A stretch of DNA of 64,000 nucleotides from Pagrus major (taxonomy: Eukaryota > Chordata > Actinopteri > Spariformes > Sparidae): positions 13,191,235 to 13,255,234 of the forward strand of contig NC_133233.1 of the NCBI RefSeq assembly GCF_040436345.1. The letters run 5' to 3'. The notes under the pieces were generated by a model that was not told the DNA's origin, searched no databases, and worked only from the letters and a program-made list of their open reading frames with translations. A program made the position numbers and the translations under genes. Positions 1 to 11,879 of the stretch are shown here, in pieces; within the stretch, counting starts at the first letter, position 1; each line of letters starts with the position of its first letter.

Positions 1-966
1 CTACAAGGTAGACATTTAGCTGTGTTTTGTAAGTGTTTTCCATTAGAAGTGCCAAATTGAGAAAACCTGCTGGAGGGAATTCCTCAAGAGGAGGATCTTT
101 TGTCTGTTACTGGTACTTCTGAGAAGGAAAAGAACAAACACATTGACAGTCAGATGTTTTGTCTGACTGTGTGGCAGCTCTGATCTCAATAGCACTGAGT
201 TTAGGCAAGGTTGGAGGAGCTGGACAAACTTTTTTAGAATCTATAATTTTTTAAATGTTATAATATTATAATTTATGATTTCAGCCCCTATAAACACCAT
301 GGGATATAGTGTCCATGTACAGGAAGCCATGATATAAAACTTAAGTAAAAGAGTAAAATTGTAAAAACAGAAGATGCTCAAAAGTGTTGGTCAGCGAGCA
401 CTGCCCAGTTAAAGCAGGACTTGCTGACTGTTGTTGAACCTTGGCACTGTCTCTGTGTGCCATAAACTCCACCTGCTACAAAGAAAAAAAGGAGTAGGCA
501 GTTTTTTGATGTTCCATGAGCAATAAAGCCATGCATATAGTTTGGTTGTCTTTTTTTTACATCAACTATATCTTTATCGTCTTTTGTGTAATCATTGTCC
601 AGGCTGGACCTGATCGCATATGACGCAAGGGATCCCTATATTGTAATAAACTGGCTTTGACTGAGGGTGTGGTGGTATCTTAGGAAATCAGTTAATACAG
701 GGTTGTGGAGGAACCAGTGGGACGTTACCACACATTATTAAAAGCTTTGCTCAAAGTCCAGAGGAGGGCGCTGGAGCTTTACTCTTACCACAATTGTTGA
801 ATATTAGCTCCAACTCTAAAATCCATAGTGGTACATTTAACTCTAAAGAAAGGTGACACCTACTTTTAAGAAGTGATCGTAGGTAATACTAAACACTGCT
901 GCTCACAAACCAGGAGACATCTGACTAAAAATATCTTTGTGTGTATGTTTGTGTTTGGTTTTCTAG
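1..966 (+). other. Intron of mtmr6 (partial)
   Basis: Sequence upstream of the first visible mtmr6 exon. It ends in a clear acceptor (gtttggttttctag) and has no open coding frame of note. It is AT-rich unique sequence; I see no gene or defined repeat in it. The preceding exon lies outside the window. Confidence 0.75.
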
Positions 967-3900
967 GTCTGTGAGACATATCCACGAGACCTGTATGTTC
1001 CCATCACGGCCAGTAAGCCCATTATTGTGGGGAGCTCCAAGTTCAGAAGCAAAGGACGCTTTCCTGTACTCACATACTTCTACCAAGAAAAGAAGGTACT
1101 GTAATAAACTGTGGTAACTTGTACACAGTACTGTATGAGTACGTACCATTTTACCATGCTGTGCAAAGTATTTCCCACAAGTTTCTTTTTATACATTTAT
1201 AGTTTGAAAACTGTTTGAAATTATGAAATGAGAGCATAATTGTTGTAGAATTGTTTTGATTTAGGTCTTCCTTTGCTAAGCTAAAATTTTCAAAGCCTGC
1301 CTGCATGACTTTAATGTTAGTATAACATAGGATATTTACCCTCAGTAACAGAAGTGCTGCTTTTATGGGAAGCAGTGGCATTCATGTGTATGAGTTTTAA
1401 TACATGGCAGTTTTAATACACTTTTTTTTGTGAAATTAAGCAACGCTTTGCAAGTTTCCTTCAGTGAAGATACATGAGTTTGTGTCATTTTTTTGCAATG
1501 CACAACTGTCAGAAAAACAAGAGGCTTACAATTACAATAGACGGAACAAATAGTTCAGTAAAGACAAATAAAACAGAATTCAAAAGCCCAATAAGAAGTC
1601 CTTAGTGGGAGCTTTAATGTACTTGACATTACACCCACAACACAAAATTGTTTAAAGGAAAAAACTTTTTTAAAAGTCGTATTACCACAAGGTGGTGCTA
1701 GAGGAAAGGCCATCGTTTTAATGTACTATGGTGTACATGTATGTGGTTGACATGTTTCAGGAAATGTGCTCATAAATGTTCATATTTCTTGTGTGCAGAT
1801 GGAAATTTTGACCTTTCATTGGTGATAGATAAAAGGTCAGAGAAGCACCAAAATTATTAGGAATAACTGCTGCGTCCAATGAAATTACAGGGAAATTTGG
1901 ACAGTAGTTGTCAAAGAAGTGTTGTTATAAGATTTTGTTACATGGGACTGATGAACAGGCATCGCTATCATTGGACTACACTGAAGAAAAACTGGGGAAA
2001 AAACAAAAAAAACAGACATTTGACACACACAAACCTACACATGCATATTTTGATTTGTGATCTCTTTCAGTAAAATAGCTAGATTAGAGAGCAGAAGCCC
2101 TGCCCACTTCCTGTCCCACATTACCCTGGTCTTCCTTTCATGTGTCAACTTGGACAAACCAGACTCTTAACAGTGACTTGGCAAAATGGACTGTCGACAC
2201 TCTGAGTTCAATCAATGTGTTTTTGGCACAGTGATTTCCTCTGGGCACAGTCTATATACTGTACCACAAAATAGCTTAGTCATTATCAATTATCTATTAA
2301 GGACTGGAAAGCTGAAACAAGATACTTGTGTTTTCTTTCCATAATCCAAGCTTAAAAGTAAAATGGCTAATAAATTGCTGTTGAAATTTTAACGCTTCAA
2401 TAGCATTTTTTGGAAGATTAAACAATAAACAATGTTTTCAGCTTTGGCAGATTCATGGGAGCTGTATTTGAATTATAGGTGTTTATAAAGGGGGAAAAGA
2501 AAGGTGTCAAATGTTGCAGTTTAAGTTGATAATTTAGCATTTTGTATTTTTGTAACTGTTCTAATCAGTGTACTGTGTTCACTGACAGGCAGCAGTGTGT
2601 CGATGCAGTCAGCCTCTCTCTGGGTTCAGCGCGCGATGCTTGGAGGATGAGAGCATGCTGCAGGCCATCAGCAAGGCCAATCACAACAGCCGATTCGTTT
2701 ACGTCATGGATACCAGGCCGAAGGTAACAGCCTAAAATATGCTACAGGTTCAACATTACACAATCGCAGTTTGAAAACAGCATTAGCAGGAGACTTGCCA
2801 AGGATTTTGTTTTTATCTGTTTTTTTCTGTCCTGCAGTTGAATGCGCTAGCTAACCGAGCAGCAGGTAAAGGTTACGAGAACGAGGACAACTACTCCAAC
2901 ATCCGCTTCCAGTTTGTCGGCATTGAAAACATCCACGTAATGAGAACCAGCCTGCAGAAACTGCTAGAAGGTTAAACAAATATTGCTGCACCCACCAGGA
3001 CACAAACAAACATCATGAAATTGTTAATCTGAAATTAATTTCTGTATGTGTATGTGTCTGTCAGTGATTGGGACTCGCTCCCTTTCCATGAGTGACTACC
3101 TGGTCGGCCTGGAGAGCAGTGGCTGGCTGCGGCATATCAAAGCTGTTGTAGACGCAGCCATCTTTCTCACCAAGGTAACATTTTTGCCCTTTCCTGCTCC
3201 TTGATTTATGTTTCTCTGAAAATGCATTTAATTGCACATTTATTCCCCAGGCAGTAACAGTGGAAGGAGCCAGCGTGTTGGTTCATTGTTCAGACGGATG
3301 GGACAGAACAGCCCAAGTCTGCTCACTGGGGTCTCTGCTTATGGATCCCTACTATCGCACCATCAAGGGCTTCATGGTACCAACCTTAAACACACACACA
3401 CACAGTTTGGCACAAGTTAAAAGAAGAGCTAAAGATCTGATAAGTAGGATAAACTTGCTCTTTCCTCACATTTGTCCTCTAGGTACTGATAGAGAAAGAC
3501 TGGATCTCCTTTGGCCACAAGTTTGCCGACAGGTAAGGATGCAACTTCATCAATTAAGCCTTGAGATTTATTCAGTGTGAGGTTTACATTTTATGATAAT
3601 ATGGGCTATTCAGTTATGACCAGGAACTGTACGGTAGATGGCCCAGACATTTCCAGCAGCATGTTTGAGCTTTTAAGCCTTTGGAAATGACAAATGAAAA
3701 CAAATGTAAGATGCAATCAAATTCTGCACTTTAGAGTCCATCTGCAGTGATCCCTCAGGAAAGTGTATCCGGAAAGTTTGGTGTTTGTCAATGCGGTGCC
3801 TCCAAATATTATAGTCTTCAGTTACCACAACACACCTATTACTTTGGTGTCTGGAAAAATAAACAAGTACTTGCCAGTCAAGGCAAATATGTTGACATGC

Positions 3901-6900
3901 ACTTGACAATGTCTGCCTGTGCTGTGACATTGATAATGGCTGTTACAGACGATCACAGGCTACCATTGTTTTTGTCTTTCTGATTTGTATTTGTAGATGT
4001 AGATGTAGATGTTTGAGAAGGTACTAAGTGTGGTCGGAACTGCTACATATGAGAAATGTTGATTTGTGACACAAGCCTTTTCTGTACATCCTGCACAATT
4101 GGTACTGCACATGTGCAACTTTCAAAGCGAGGTGGCTCACATTTTAACTACTTCGATCATCAGTGTTTAAAAAAAAAAATTAAAAATTATATATCGGAAT
4201 GTAAAAAAAAAAGTTTTAATGTCTTCTGGATGCAGTCAGATGAGTTATATGATATGAGTGTGTGATGACGTATGCTGGGCCGGATGTGGCTCATGGGCTA
4301 CCAATAGAGTAGCTTTATGACTATGTACTGTTTAAACAACTTTGTAAGATTTTTTATAGTTAGTTAAATAATGACGTTGGTATGTACTCATAGGTGTGAC
4401 CAGTTGGACGGGGATTCAAAGGAGGTGTCGCCTATCTTCACTCAGTTCCTGGAGTGTGTCTGGCAGTTGACCGAGCAGTTCCCACAGGTGTGAGAGTGTG
4501 TGAGCTAAGTGACACGTGTGTCGTATTTACACAGACTGGTGCGTCTTCTTTGGCAGGAAATGCTTAATTGTATTTATTCAACGATAACCGTCTCCGCAGG
4601 CATTTGAGTTCAGCGAGTGGTTCCTGCTGCAGATCCATGAACACGTCCATTCCTGTCAGTATGGAAACTTCCTCGGCAACAATCAGAGACAGAGAGAGGA
4701 GTTGCAGTGAGTCCAATACACACACGCGTAAATTGTAAATGACCCAGGTCTGACAAATACACCATATCTCACTCGTACTCTTCGGTCACATGACCTACTG
4801 CAAAGCAATCACTTCACACCCACATAGGGCACTTTTGATAACAAAAAACTAGTCAGCATGTGAACCAGTGAAGAAAAGGCTGCAAACAATGCTTTCAATA
4901 ACTCTACTGACTGTAGTTCTCTTATCTATATCAACACTGGAAGAATGAACAAAGTCAATAAAACATAGAAAGAAGGAATTGTGACCCGTGAGACATTTAT
5001 GACCGTGCTGTGAGCGTTTGTGTGTGAAAGCAAAATTAATTATGGTTTTGACGACCTAAACAATGACCCTATTGGACTGTGTTGAAGTGTGTGCGTCATG
5101 ACTGCTGTTTTGTGTTCCAGGCTGAGAGAGCGGACTCACTCTCTGTGGGCATTTCTAATGAGCGAAAGACAGAACTACTTGAATCCGTTCTACAGCCCTG
5201 CGTACTCTGAAGCGCACCCTGTGCTGGCGCCTTCCACTCTGCCCTACAATTTCAAGTCAGTACAGCATTCCTCACCTCCCTGCTGTTACATATTTATAGT
5301 GCTTTACTTGAATCTGTAAGGAATCTTAATATCAGTGAAGCAAAGCATCTCTGATGTTTCCCTCACTGGAATCTTATCCATGCGTTTGTTTGCACTTGTG
5401 TTTCCCAGGTTCTGGAGGAATATGTACCACCAGTTTGATCGGTCCATGCACCCACGTCAGTCGATCCTCAAAACCATCCTGACTCTGAGAGAGAACAGCC
5501 GCAAGGAAGAGAGCACACTGCAGGCACTGGAGAGCGTGAGTGGACACACACGCACTAATTCTCTCTATAGAGCCCCCTTGTTGTCAGGACACTGGATTTA
5601 GTGTACCCATATTGATATAAATGGGTGCACAAAATAATAGAGAGACCTGTCAATAAAATGCAGTATCATTCAACAGCACTGCAAAGTACACCCTCTAAAA
5701 TGATCAACATCTCACTATAACAGTTTCACAAAAACTGTACATTTTAGCCTTCATGATGGTAGATTTTAGCTCGGTGTGCCTATTAAACTGGCGACTGAAA
5801 GGCTTCTCACACTGCACATAGCCCAGGGCTAAAAGCATTTTAGACCCCATTCACATCAAAACTCGCAATCAAATGTTATTAATGGAAAAAGTGGTGCGAC
5901 TCTGCAACTTGCACTTGAAAGTTGTGAATATTTTAACTTCTAAAGACAGCTAGAAAAATGTGAAAAATGAGAGGGGCGCAAGCCAGGCACACCGTACCAT
6001 TGGAAGACAATGGTTTTGCAATGGTTTATATCAGGCGACACGTTTCTTGCGACAAGTCCGGGTGTGATCGGGGCCTTAGAATGCGTTTAGCCCATGCTCA
6101 GGAAGCTTTTAGCCCCAGGCCAGGGAAGATTTCACATTGGCATAATCCTGGTACATTCCAAAGTGGGCTAACATCGACTTTAGCCTTGGGCTTACTGCTC
6201 CGAAGCAGGACTAGCCCCAAGTTTGTAGGTTTTCCACTGAAAAATCAGCTCAATGCAGGGCTTAATGGTGCCAGAGTAAAATGGGGCTAAAGTAAGCAAT
6301 GGACCTGAGGATCATTACAACCCAGGGCTAATAAAAATGTAGCGTGAATTGTATAGCACTGGGCTGAGTTAACCCTGGGTCCCAGTGTGAAAAGCCTTGA
6401 GTTTATTTTCTTGTTCTATACGTTTAGTGTGGATATACACACTTCTCTCTTTTTTTTAACTTTAGTTAATAAAATCCCATTTCTACATTAGCCAAGAGCA
6501 GCCATGTTTGTAATTTTTTTTAATCTCATTATCTGGAGTTGAGTATCTTGTGGATTAGCAGTTGTTTTCCTCGTGATATTGAGGAAACAAATTGTGGAGA
6601 AAAAGGGCCGCCATTATTTTGAGATAACAAGGTAATTATCTTGTTATGATGAATATTGTTGTCTTGAGATAAAATAATTGTAAAAGGATGCTTTCAATTA
6701 CTTTAATTTCCCAAAACATTTTAGTGGATACACATAAAATCTAACATACAGTGCCATCTCAGAATATACATATTAATCTTAAACATTTTTATTATATAAA
6801 CAATAACATTAACATCAAATATCACGTCATCACATTATATTTTATACACTGCAGCTCACCTTGCGAAAAAGTAATTCTCATTGTCTCGTTCCGCCCTCTC

Positions 6901-7264
6901 TGTCCAGCGGCTCCAACAACTCGGTGTGACCCCCGTCACAACCTCAGACCCCCCTGCGCCTCCTCCCACCAGAGATCAGCGGTCCAACTCCAGCACCCTC
7001 CCACCACGACCCGACTCCCTCATCCTTGGGGCGCCCATCAACCCCAAAGAAGTGCAGCGACAGCAGGAGGAGGACGAGCAGGAGGAGGTGGGCGAGGAGG
7101 CCACAGAGAGCACCGACACAGAGCGAACAGTAGAGGGGAGCAGCGGCACTGAGAGCAGGAAGCAGAGCTACGGAGAGCTCGAAGGGACATACAACAGCGA
7201 GCTGGCCAAAGAGGAGCCAGCTGTTGTCAGTCTGGAGTTTGGGGTGGCACGCATGACCTGCTGA
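967..7264 (+). CDS. mtmr6: Myotubularin-related protein 6, 3' part of gene (11 exons, 5' incomplete)
   Basis: Lipid 3-phosphatase acting on PI3P and PI(3,5)P2 on endosomal and perinuclear membranes (family knowledge). Exons, each with AG/GT borders and matching phase: 967-1095, 2589-2723, 2838-2970, 3065-3174, 3251-3376, 3483-3532, 4394-4487, 4600-4706, 5121-5255, 5409-5535 and 6908-7264. Together they encode 500 residues and a TGA. The catalytic CX5R loop reads HCSDGWDRT (window residues about 181-189) with all key residues present, so the enzyme looks active rather than a pseudophosphatase. A short coiled-coil-like segment follows [18 protein letters not shown]. The tail is Pro-rich then very acidic, and ends [14 protein letters not shown], almost identical to the human MTMR6 C-terminus as I recall it. 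The N-terminal PH-GRAM part (about 180 residues) must lie upstream of the window. MTMR7 or MTMR8 are the alternatives; the C-terminus and the neighbouring amer2 favour MTMR6. Confidence 0.88.
5799..6398. mobile_element. MITE-like DNA transposon with terminal inverted repeats, in the last mtmr6 intron
   Basis: The left end begins AAGGCTTCTCACACTG and the right end, reverse-complemented, begins AAGGCTTTTCACACTG, so about 16 bp of near-perfect terminal inverted repeat bound a 600-bp unit. Inside, AGCCCAGGGCTAAAA-type motifs recur in both orientations. No transposase is encoded. A second element (5843-6075) sits inside it, leaving about 370 bp of host element. Family is uncertain. Confidence 0.7.
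5843..6075. mobile_element. Nested Harbinger-type MITE, 233 bp
   Basis: The ends are GACCCCATTCACATC and, reverse-complemented from the right, GGCCCCGATCACACC. The unit is flanked by TTA at 5840-5842 and TTA at 6076-6078. A 3-bp TWA target duplication is the hallmark of PIF/Harbinger elements. It has no coding capacity. It lies inside the larger TIR element, so it inserted later. Confidence 0.62.
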
Positions 7265-7518
7265 GACCAAACAGGGGGATTGTGGGATACTGAGTGAGAG
7301 GGCTTACCGAAAGTGCGCGCGTGTCAAGGAAGCTGTCATTCTGTGTGTGATAACATGCTGATTACGCAATGGTGGAGTGGATGGAGTCGTATGTCTGTAT
7401 AGTCTAAATCTCAATGGAAAGCCTCGTTATTATGTCATATACTGCACCTATAGGCGAAAAGCTTGTTTTTTTATGAATGTCGAAAAGCACTATAAAGAAT
7501 TAATGAATAGGATAAGAA

Positions 7519-7524
7519 AATAAA
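7519..7524 (+). promoter_or_regulatory. Probable mtmr6 polyadenylation signal (AATAAA)
   Basis: Canonical AATAAA about 255 bp after the mtmr6 stop codon, followed within 40 bp by a T-rich stretch (tagtttgttccgttttattt). This would give a short 3' UTR. The assignment is by position and motif only. Confidence 0.55.
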
Positions 7525-10500
7525 TTCATCCCAAAAAAACTGAGTCTCCTAGTTTGTTCCGTTTTATTTACTTTGTATATAATCAATTTTTAAAACCCAC
7601 GGCCTTGATATTCTTGACAAATTGTCATATTTCAGAGCATGAAAACCAACAGGAAATCACATTTTCTGGCACCAGAAATATTTCATCTCATCTAAAGCTT
7701 TGAATCCAGCCTAATCTGAATGTTCTGGTGACCTGAGCTGATTTTACTCCAATGTGATTATCATTAAAGATAATCTAGCACTGGAAATTACTGGCTGTGC
7801 TTCTAACTGCATCTGACCGAACACAGTTTTGATTGGTTTTTTAAGTCATCACTGGACATTTAACTTATTTATGTAACTATTACTGCGACTATGGACAAAT
7901 GGGCTGTGACGTTCAGACCCTGAATGGGTTCAGCTGTCAACGGTCGCCCTCATTTTTCATCTCACATTGATTGGATAATCTGACTCGCTAACGTGCATTG
8001 ATCCCAAATCCTATTGGACGTGTCTGTGTGCCATGTCAATGATTTATTGTATATGACAGCTGACCCTGATCAGGGGTCAGCGTCACAGATACACCGTGGG
8101 CAAAAAGATGTCTGAAGTCAATGGGTCTGGTTCTCAGAGTACTGTCAAATGTAAGACATGACTGCTGAGGGAATTTACCAAGAAGAGACTATCAGTATAT
8201 CAGACTGTATTAAAACAAACAGAACTTACTGTAGCAGCTAACACTGGGTGTTGAGTATCTGAAATATGTATATCTTTAAAGACTCTTTGTAGAAAGGAGT
8301 ATTGGGATGTCTTTCTTTCTTTGTGTTCTTTTTGTTGTCACCGCGTCTTGGAGCAAGACATTTTTATACACCCATAATTTAACTGGGTTAGGGTTACTGC
8401 CATGGGGATGTGGCATGTTTAATTTAGGCCAGACGTTAACATTTATTTTTGAGCCAGACGGTATGTTTTGGCTCAGCTTTTATCTGTGTTAATAATTCCA
8501 GACTGAGGTTGTAACCTTGCTCAGAAAGGATTTGATCTTCATTGGATTGGAGTTTCTGTACAAGCTAACATCTTCCTTCATCAGATGCCTGCAGAAGAAC
8601 AACACGCAAAACCTGCAGGATGTCAGGATATACAGAGTGAATGAGTGATGCATGCGTCTCTGCAGATTGATGACAATTTACATTCATTTTCTTTGCTCGC
8701 TGCTTTGCATGACAATCAAAGTACAACTTCACAGCAGCAGGCACTTTTCTCCAGCCCGTGTGCCTCTAAATACTTTATGGAATTGGTGCTAGCAGCATTA
8801 GCAGTTCCTTAGACTAGTTCCTCTCTAACACCACTCTCCTCACCATCCTCGCATTCTGTAGAATAAATGGAGTTTTGTGCTTACACACACATTCGCTCAG
8901 CAGTCAAACAAGTGACCATTGGCATCAGACAAATCAGAGTCTATGGGCGGGAACAACAGCTCGGAATAAAGATAGACTGGCAGTGCTGTGTGACGTGTAT
9001 CAGCTGTGTCAGCTTTCTCCAAAGCTCCACACTCATTACATTAAAAGAAATAAATGGTGCATAGAATAGCCACACAGTTTTCATTCATCATTAACTTTCT
9101 TATTCTATCTAAAGGCTTCTCCAAGTTCTAATTTTACCAGCCCTTTTGCAGTGATTAGTCATTTATATGCATTAGTTTGATGAATTCAGTGTGCTATAAA
9201 GGGTTTATTATGCCTTATTCCAACCAGAAACAAGCTACAGTGTTGAATGAGTTCCTTTAATAGCTGCCATTTTCTAGTATTGATCAGTGGATTGAAGTTG
9301 CAACGTCAGATTACCAATCAAAGCACAACATTTATAGCTTTTACTGTAAGAGGCACATCCTCTCTATTTTGAATGTTGACTAAGCGGTGAATCAGATTAA
9401 TGCACCTCTAACACACTCCTCTCTTCCTGCAGCCTACTTGTGCACGTTACCTCACATTAAACATTGAGAGGTCTCTCCCAGAGACAAGCTGCTGCAGGTT
9501 CTCCTAGGGCTCTGAATCATTCAGATGAGTACTGCACGCCATGCCAGGAGAACACTGCTGAGGACAAGGGGGGAATGCTGTACTCGCACTCAACATAAAC
9601 ATGTCCAGTACTCATGCAAATTGTCTGTACACACGCACAGGACATCCACATGAATATGCAAACTGTGTACATGAAGGGGATATGTAGATGGTGCACATGC
9701 AGGTTGTATGTGCCCGTGTCTGTGGGGTAAAATAGGTTTGTGTCCAACTTTCTCTCTCCCAATGACAGCAACATAATTGTTTTTGTGTCACACTGATAAG
9801 ACAGATAATTGTGGTATGGGTGCAATGTTTTGGACCAGGCATTATGTAGACCACAATATGTCAACAGCATTCTTACTGCACTTCTCCATTTACTCACTCG
9901 TGTAATTCATCACTGCCTCTCTCTATCACCTGACACATATATGGTTGTTTTTTTAACAGTTTGAAATATAGCCATGGTAAATTGCTCTATATTTAGTTTG
10001 TGGCATGCACATGGAGTAATTATAGACCTTAATCCTGGCAGAAATTGAAAACATTAATGACTGCTCTGTTCCATTTTCGTGTCCTAGTGAGCCAGTATTG
10101 AGCCATCAGCCAGTACACAAACCTGGGGCCTTACAGGGAAATTTCCTAACCACTTCTCCTATCTTCCTATTAAGAAGCAGTTCTTAAGAAACAATTCTGT
10201 AAACAGTTATTTAACCTGCGCTGGTCCTGTCATACCTGCAGGGCCTACGGTATCTTTGTTTAGAATGTAGGAGCGAGACGCAGCCCAGTCTCCAGGATTA
10301 AATGTTTGCTGTTAACATTTCTGCAGACTACAGATACGTTCAAATTTGTACATGTCATAGGCTACGTATCATTTTCACATGTTCACAAAACGTGGAATAT
10401 CACATTCACAATACGTTTTCGAGCTTGCGTTTCAACATCATTAAGGAGACCTCAGGACAATTTCTAGCCGTACGTGGCAACAGAAAATGGATAACCAGGC

Positions 10501-10829
10501 ATATTTCTGACAGGAAATCAGGCCATCTGCACCCATGTTTGTGTTTGTGTTGTGTTGACAAAAGCAGCTGTTTTTAACGTGACCTCAGGAGATCTCCAGC
10601 CCTCTTTGTGGCGACCAAAACAGGTATTTTAAGCCAAAACATTATGTTTTCCGAACCCTAATTAAAGTGTGTGACAACAGAAAAATTTAAAGTTGAAACA
10701 TAAATAAACATAAGTTTAAACTTATCTGGGGTTTTGCAGAAACGTAGCGTTACTTTGCCATCTTTTATAGCTATTTCTATATAGCTATCGAGGTAATGGT
10801 CTAAGGACAGAGGATGTCGCTCGCTGTAC
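7525..10829. other. Intergenic region between mtmr6 and amer2, first part
   Basis: No gene is supported. Short ORFs here lack family resemblance and splice context. The one visible structure is a near-palindrome at 8059-8081, reported as a finding. Confidence 0.6.
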
Positions 10830-11155
10830 ACATTGTAAAGCCCACTGAGGCAATGTGATTGTAATTTGGGCTTTAAATAAATAAATAAATAAAATTGATT
10901 TGGCTAATAGAGCTCATAGACAAATGTCAGTGTTAGCTTGACGTTGACCGGATTGAGTCTGGTTCTGCTCCAAGGTTTCTGCCTTCTGTCTCGGCACTGT
11001 CAACGAGTGCTTGCTCATGGGGTAAATGTTGAGTCTCTGTAAATAAATTAATCAAGGAGAATGGTATAGACCTGCTGAATTTGGAAAGTGTAATGAGATG
11101 ACTTTTGTTGTGAGTTGGCGATATACAAATAAAGATTGATTGATTGATTGATTCT
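10830..11155 (+). repeat. LINE 3'-tail-like dispersed fish repeats (two adjacent segments)
   Basis: The segment at 10930-11155 carries CTTGCTCATGGGGTAAATG, a 'GTCTCTGTAAATAAATTAAT' box, 'TATAGACCTGCT', and ends in GGCGATATACAAATAAAG followed by (ATTG)n. This combination is the tail seen at very high copy in teleost genomes. A related shorter tail ending in (AATA)n lies just upstream at 10830-10893. The exact LINE clade is not determined. Confidence 0.6.
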
Positions 11156-11838
11156 TCCACAGGCAGACAACAGTGTTAGCTTCTCAGTCTGTTACGGTTT
11201 GAGTTGCATTTCTGTGTTCGTGTCGTTCCCCATCTTCATTGCCATTGCCATGAGGACCTAGTGACGATGGTGCTGCCATTTTAGACCAGGGTCTATATCC
11301 TCCTTACTCATGACTCCCTGCCTGTCATCCTAAACAGACAGGGTTTCAGATTTAGTTTCTGTCGCCTCATAAGGGCCCCAGGACCCTGGAACAGGTATAC
11401 CTAAATGGAACAGAGCCATCATTAATATCATCAACCACACATGGGCTTTTCATGCTATGATAAGTCGAATTGTCTGCTGCAAAAAAAGGTCAGCAACCTG
11501 TGCAGCCAGAGACATTTAGCACCAAAAATATTTCATTGAATGAATAAACATATCAGTTATAGCCAGTTATTTTGATTATCAGTACTAATATTACATGAAT
11601 TTATCATGTAATAAAAGTTTAGATGGGGTGGCCTATAGGAAAAACGTTAAAGATACTCATAAAGACGTTGTTTACAGCCTTTGGGATGTTAAAGTGTTGG
11701 GGGAGTCTGTGCTTAGACAGCTTAATTAAAGTTAGTAATACTCCCTGATGATTACTAAAGTAACAAAAGAGCACAGGGGGTAATCCTGGGGGTTTTAATA
11801 CTTTACACACACATACACAAACATGAACATGTGCACTG

Positions 11839-11873
11839 ACACACACACACACACACACACACATACACACACT
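11839..11873. repeat. (CA)n microsatellite
   Basis: Nearly pure CA dinucleotide run with one CATA interruption. Confidence 0.95.
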
Positions 11874-11879
11874 GTCGCT

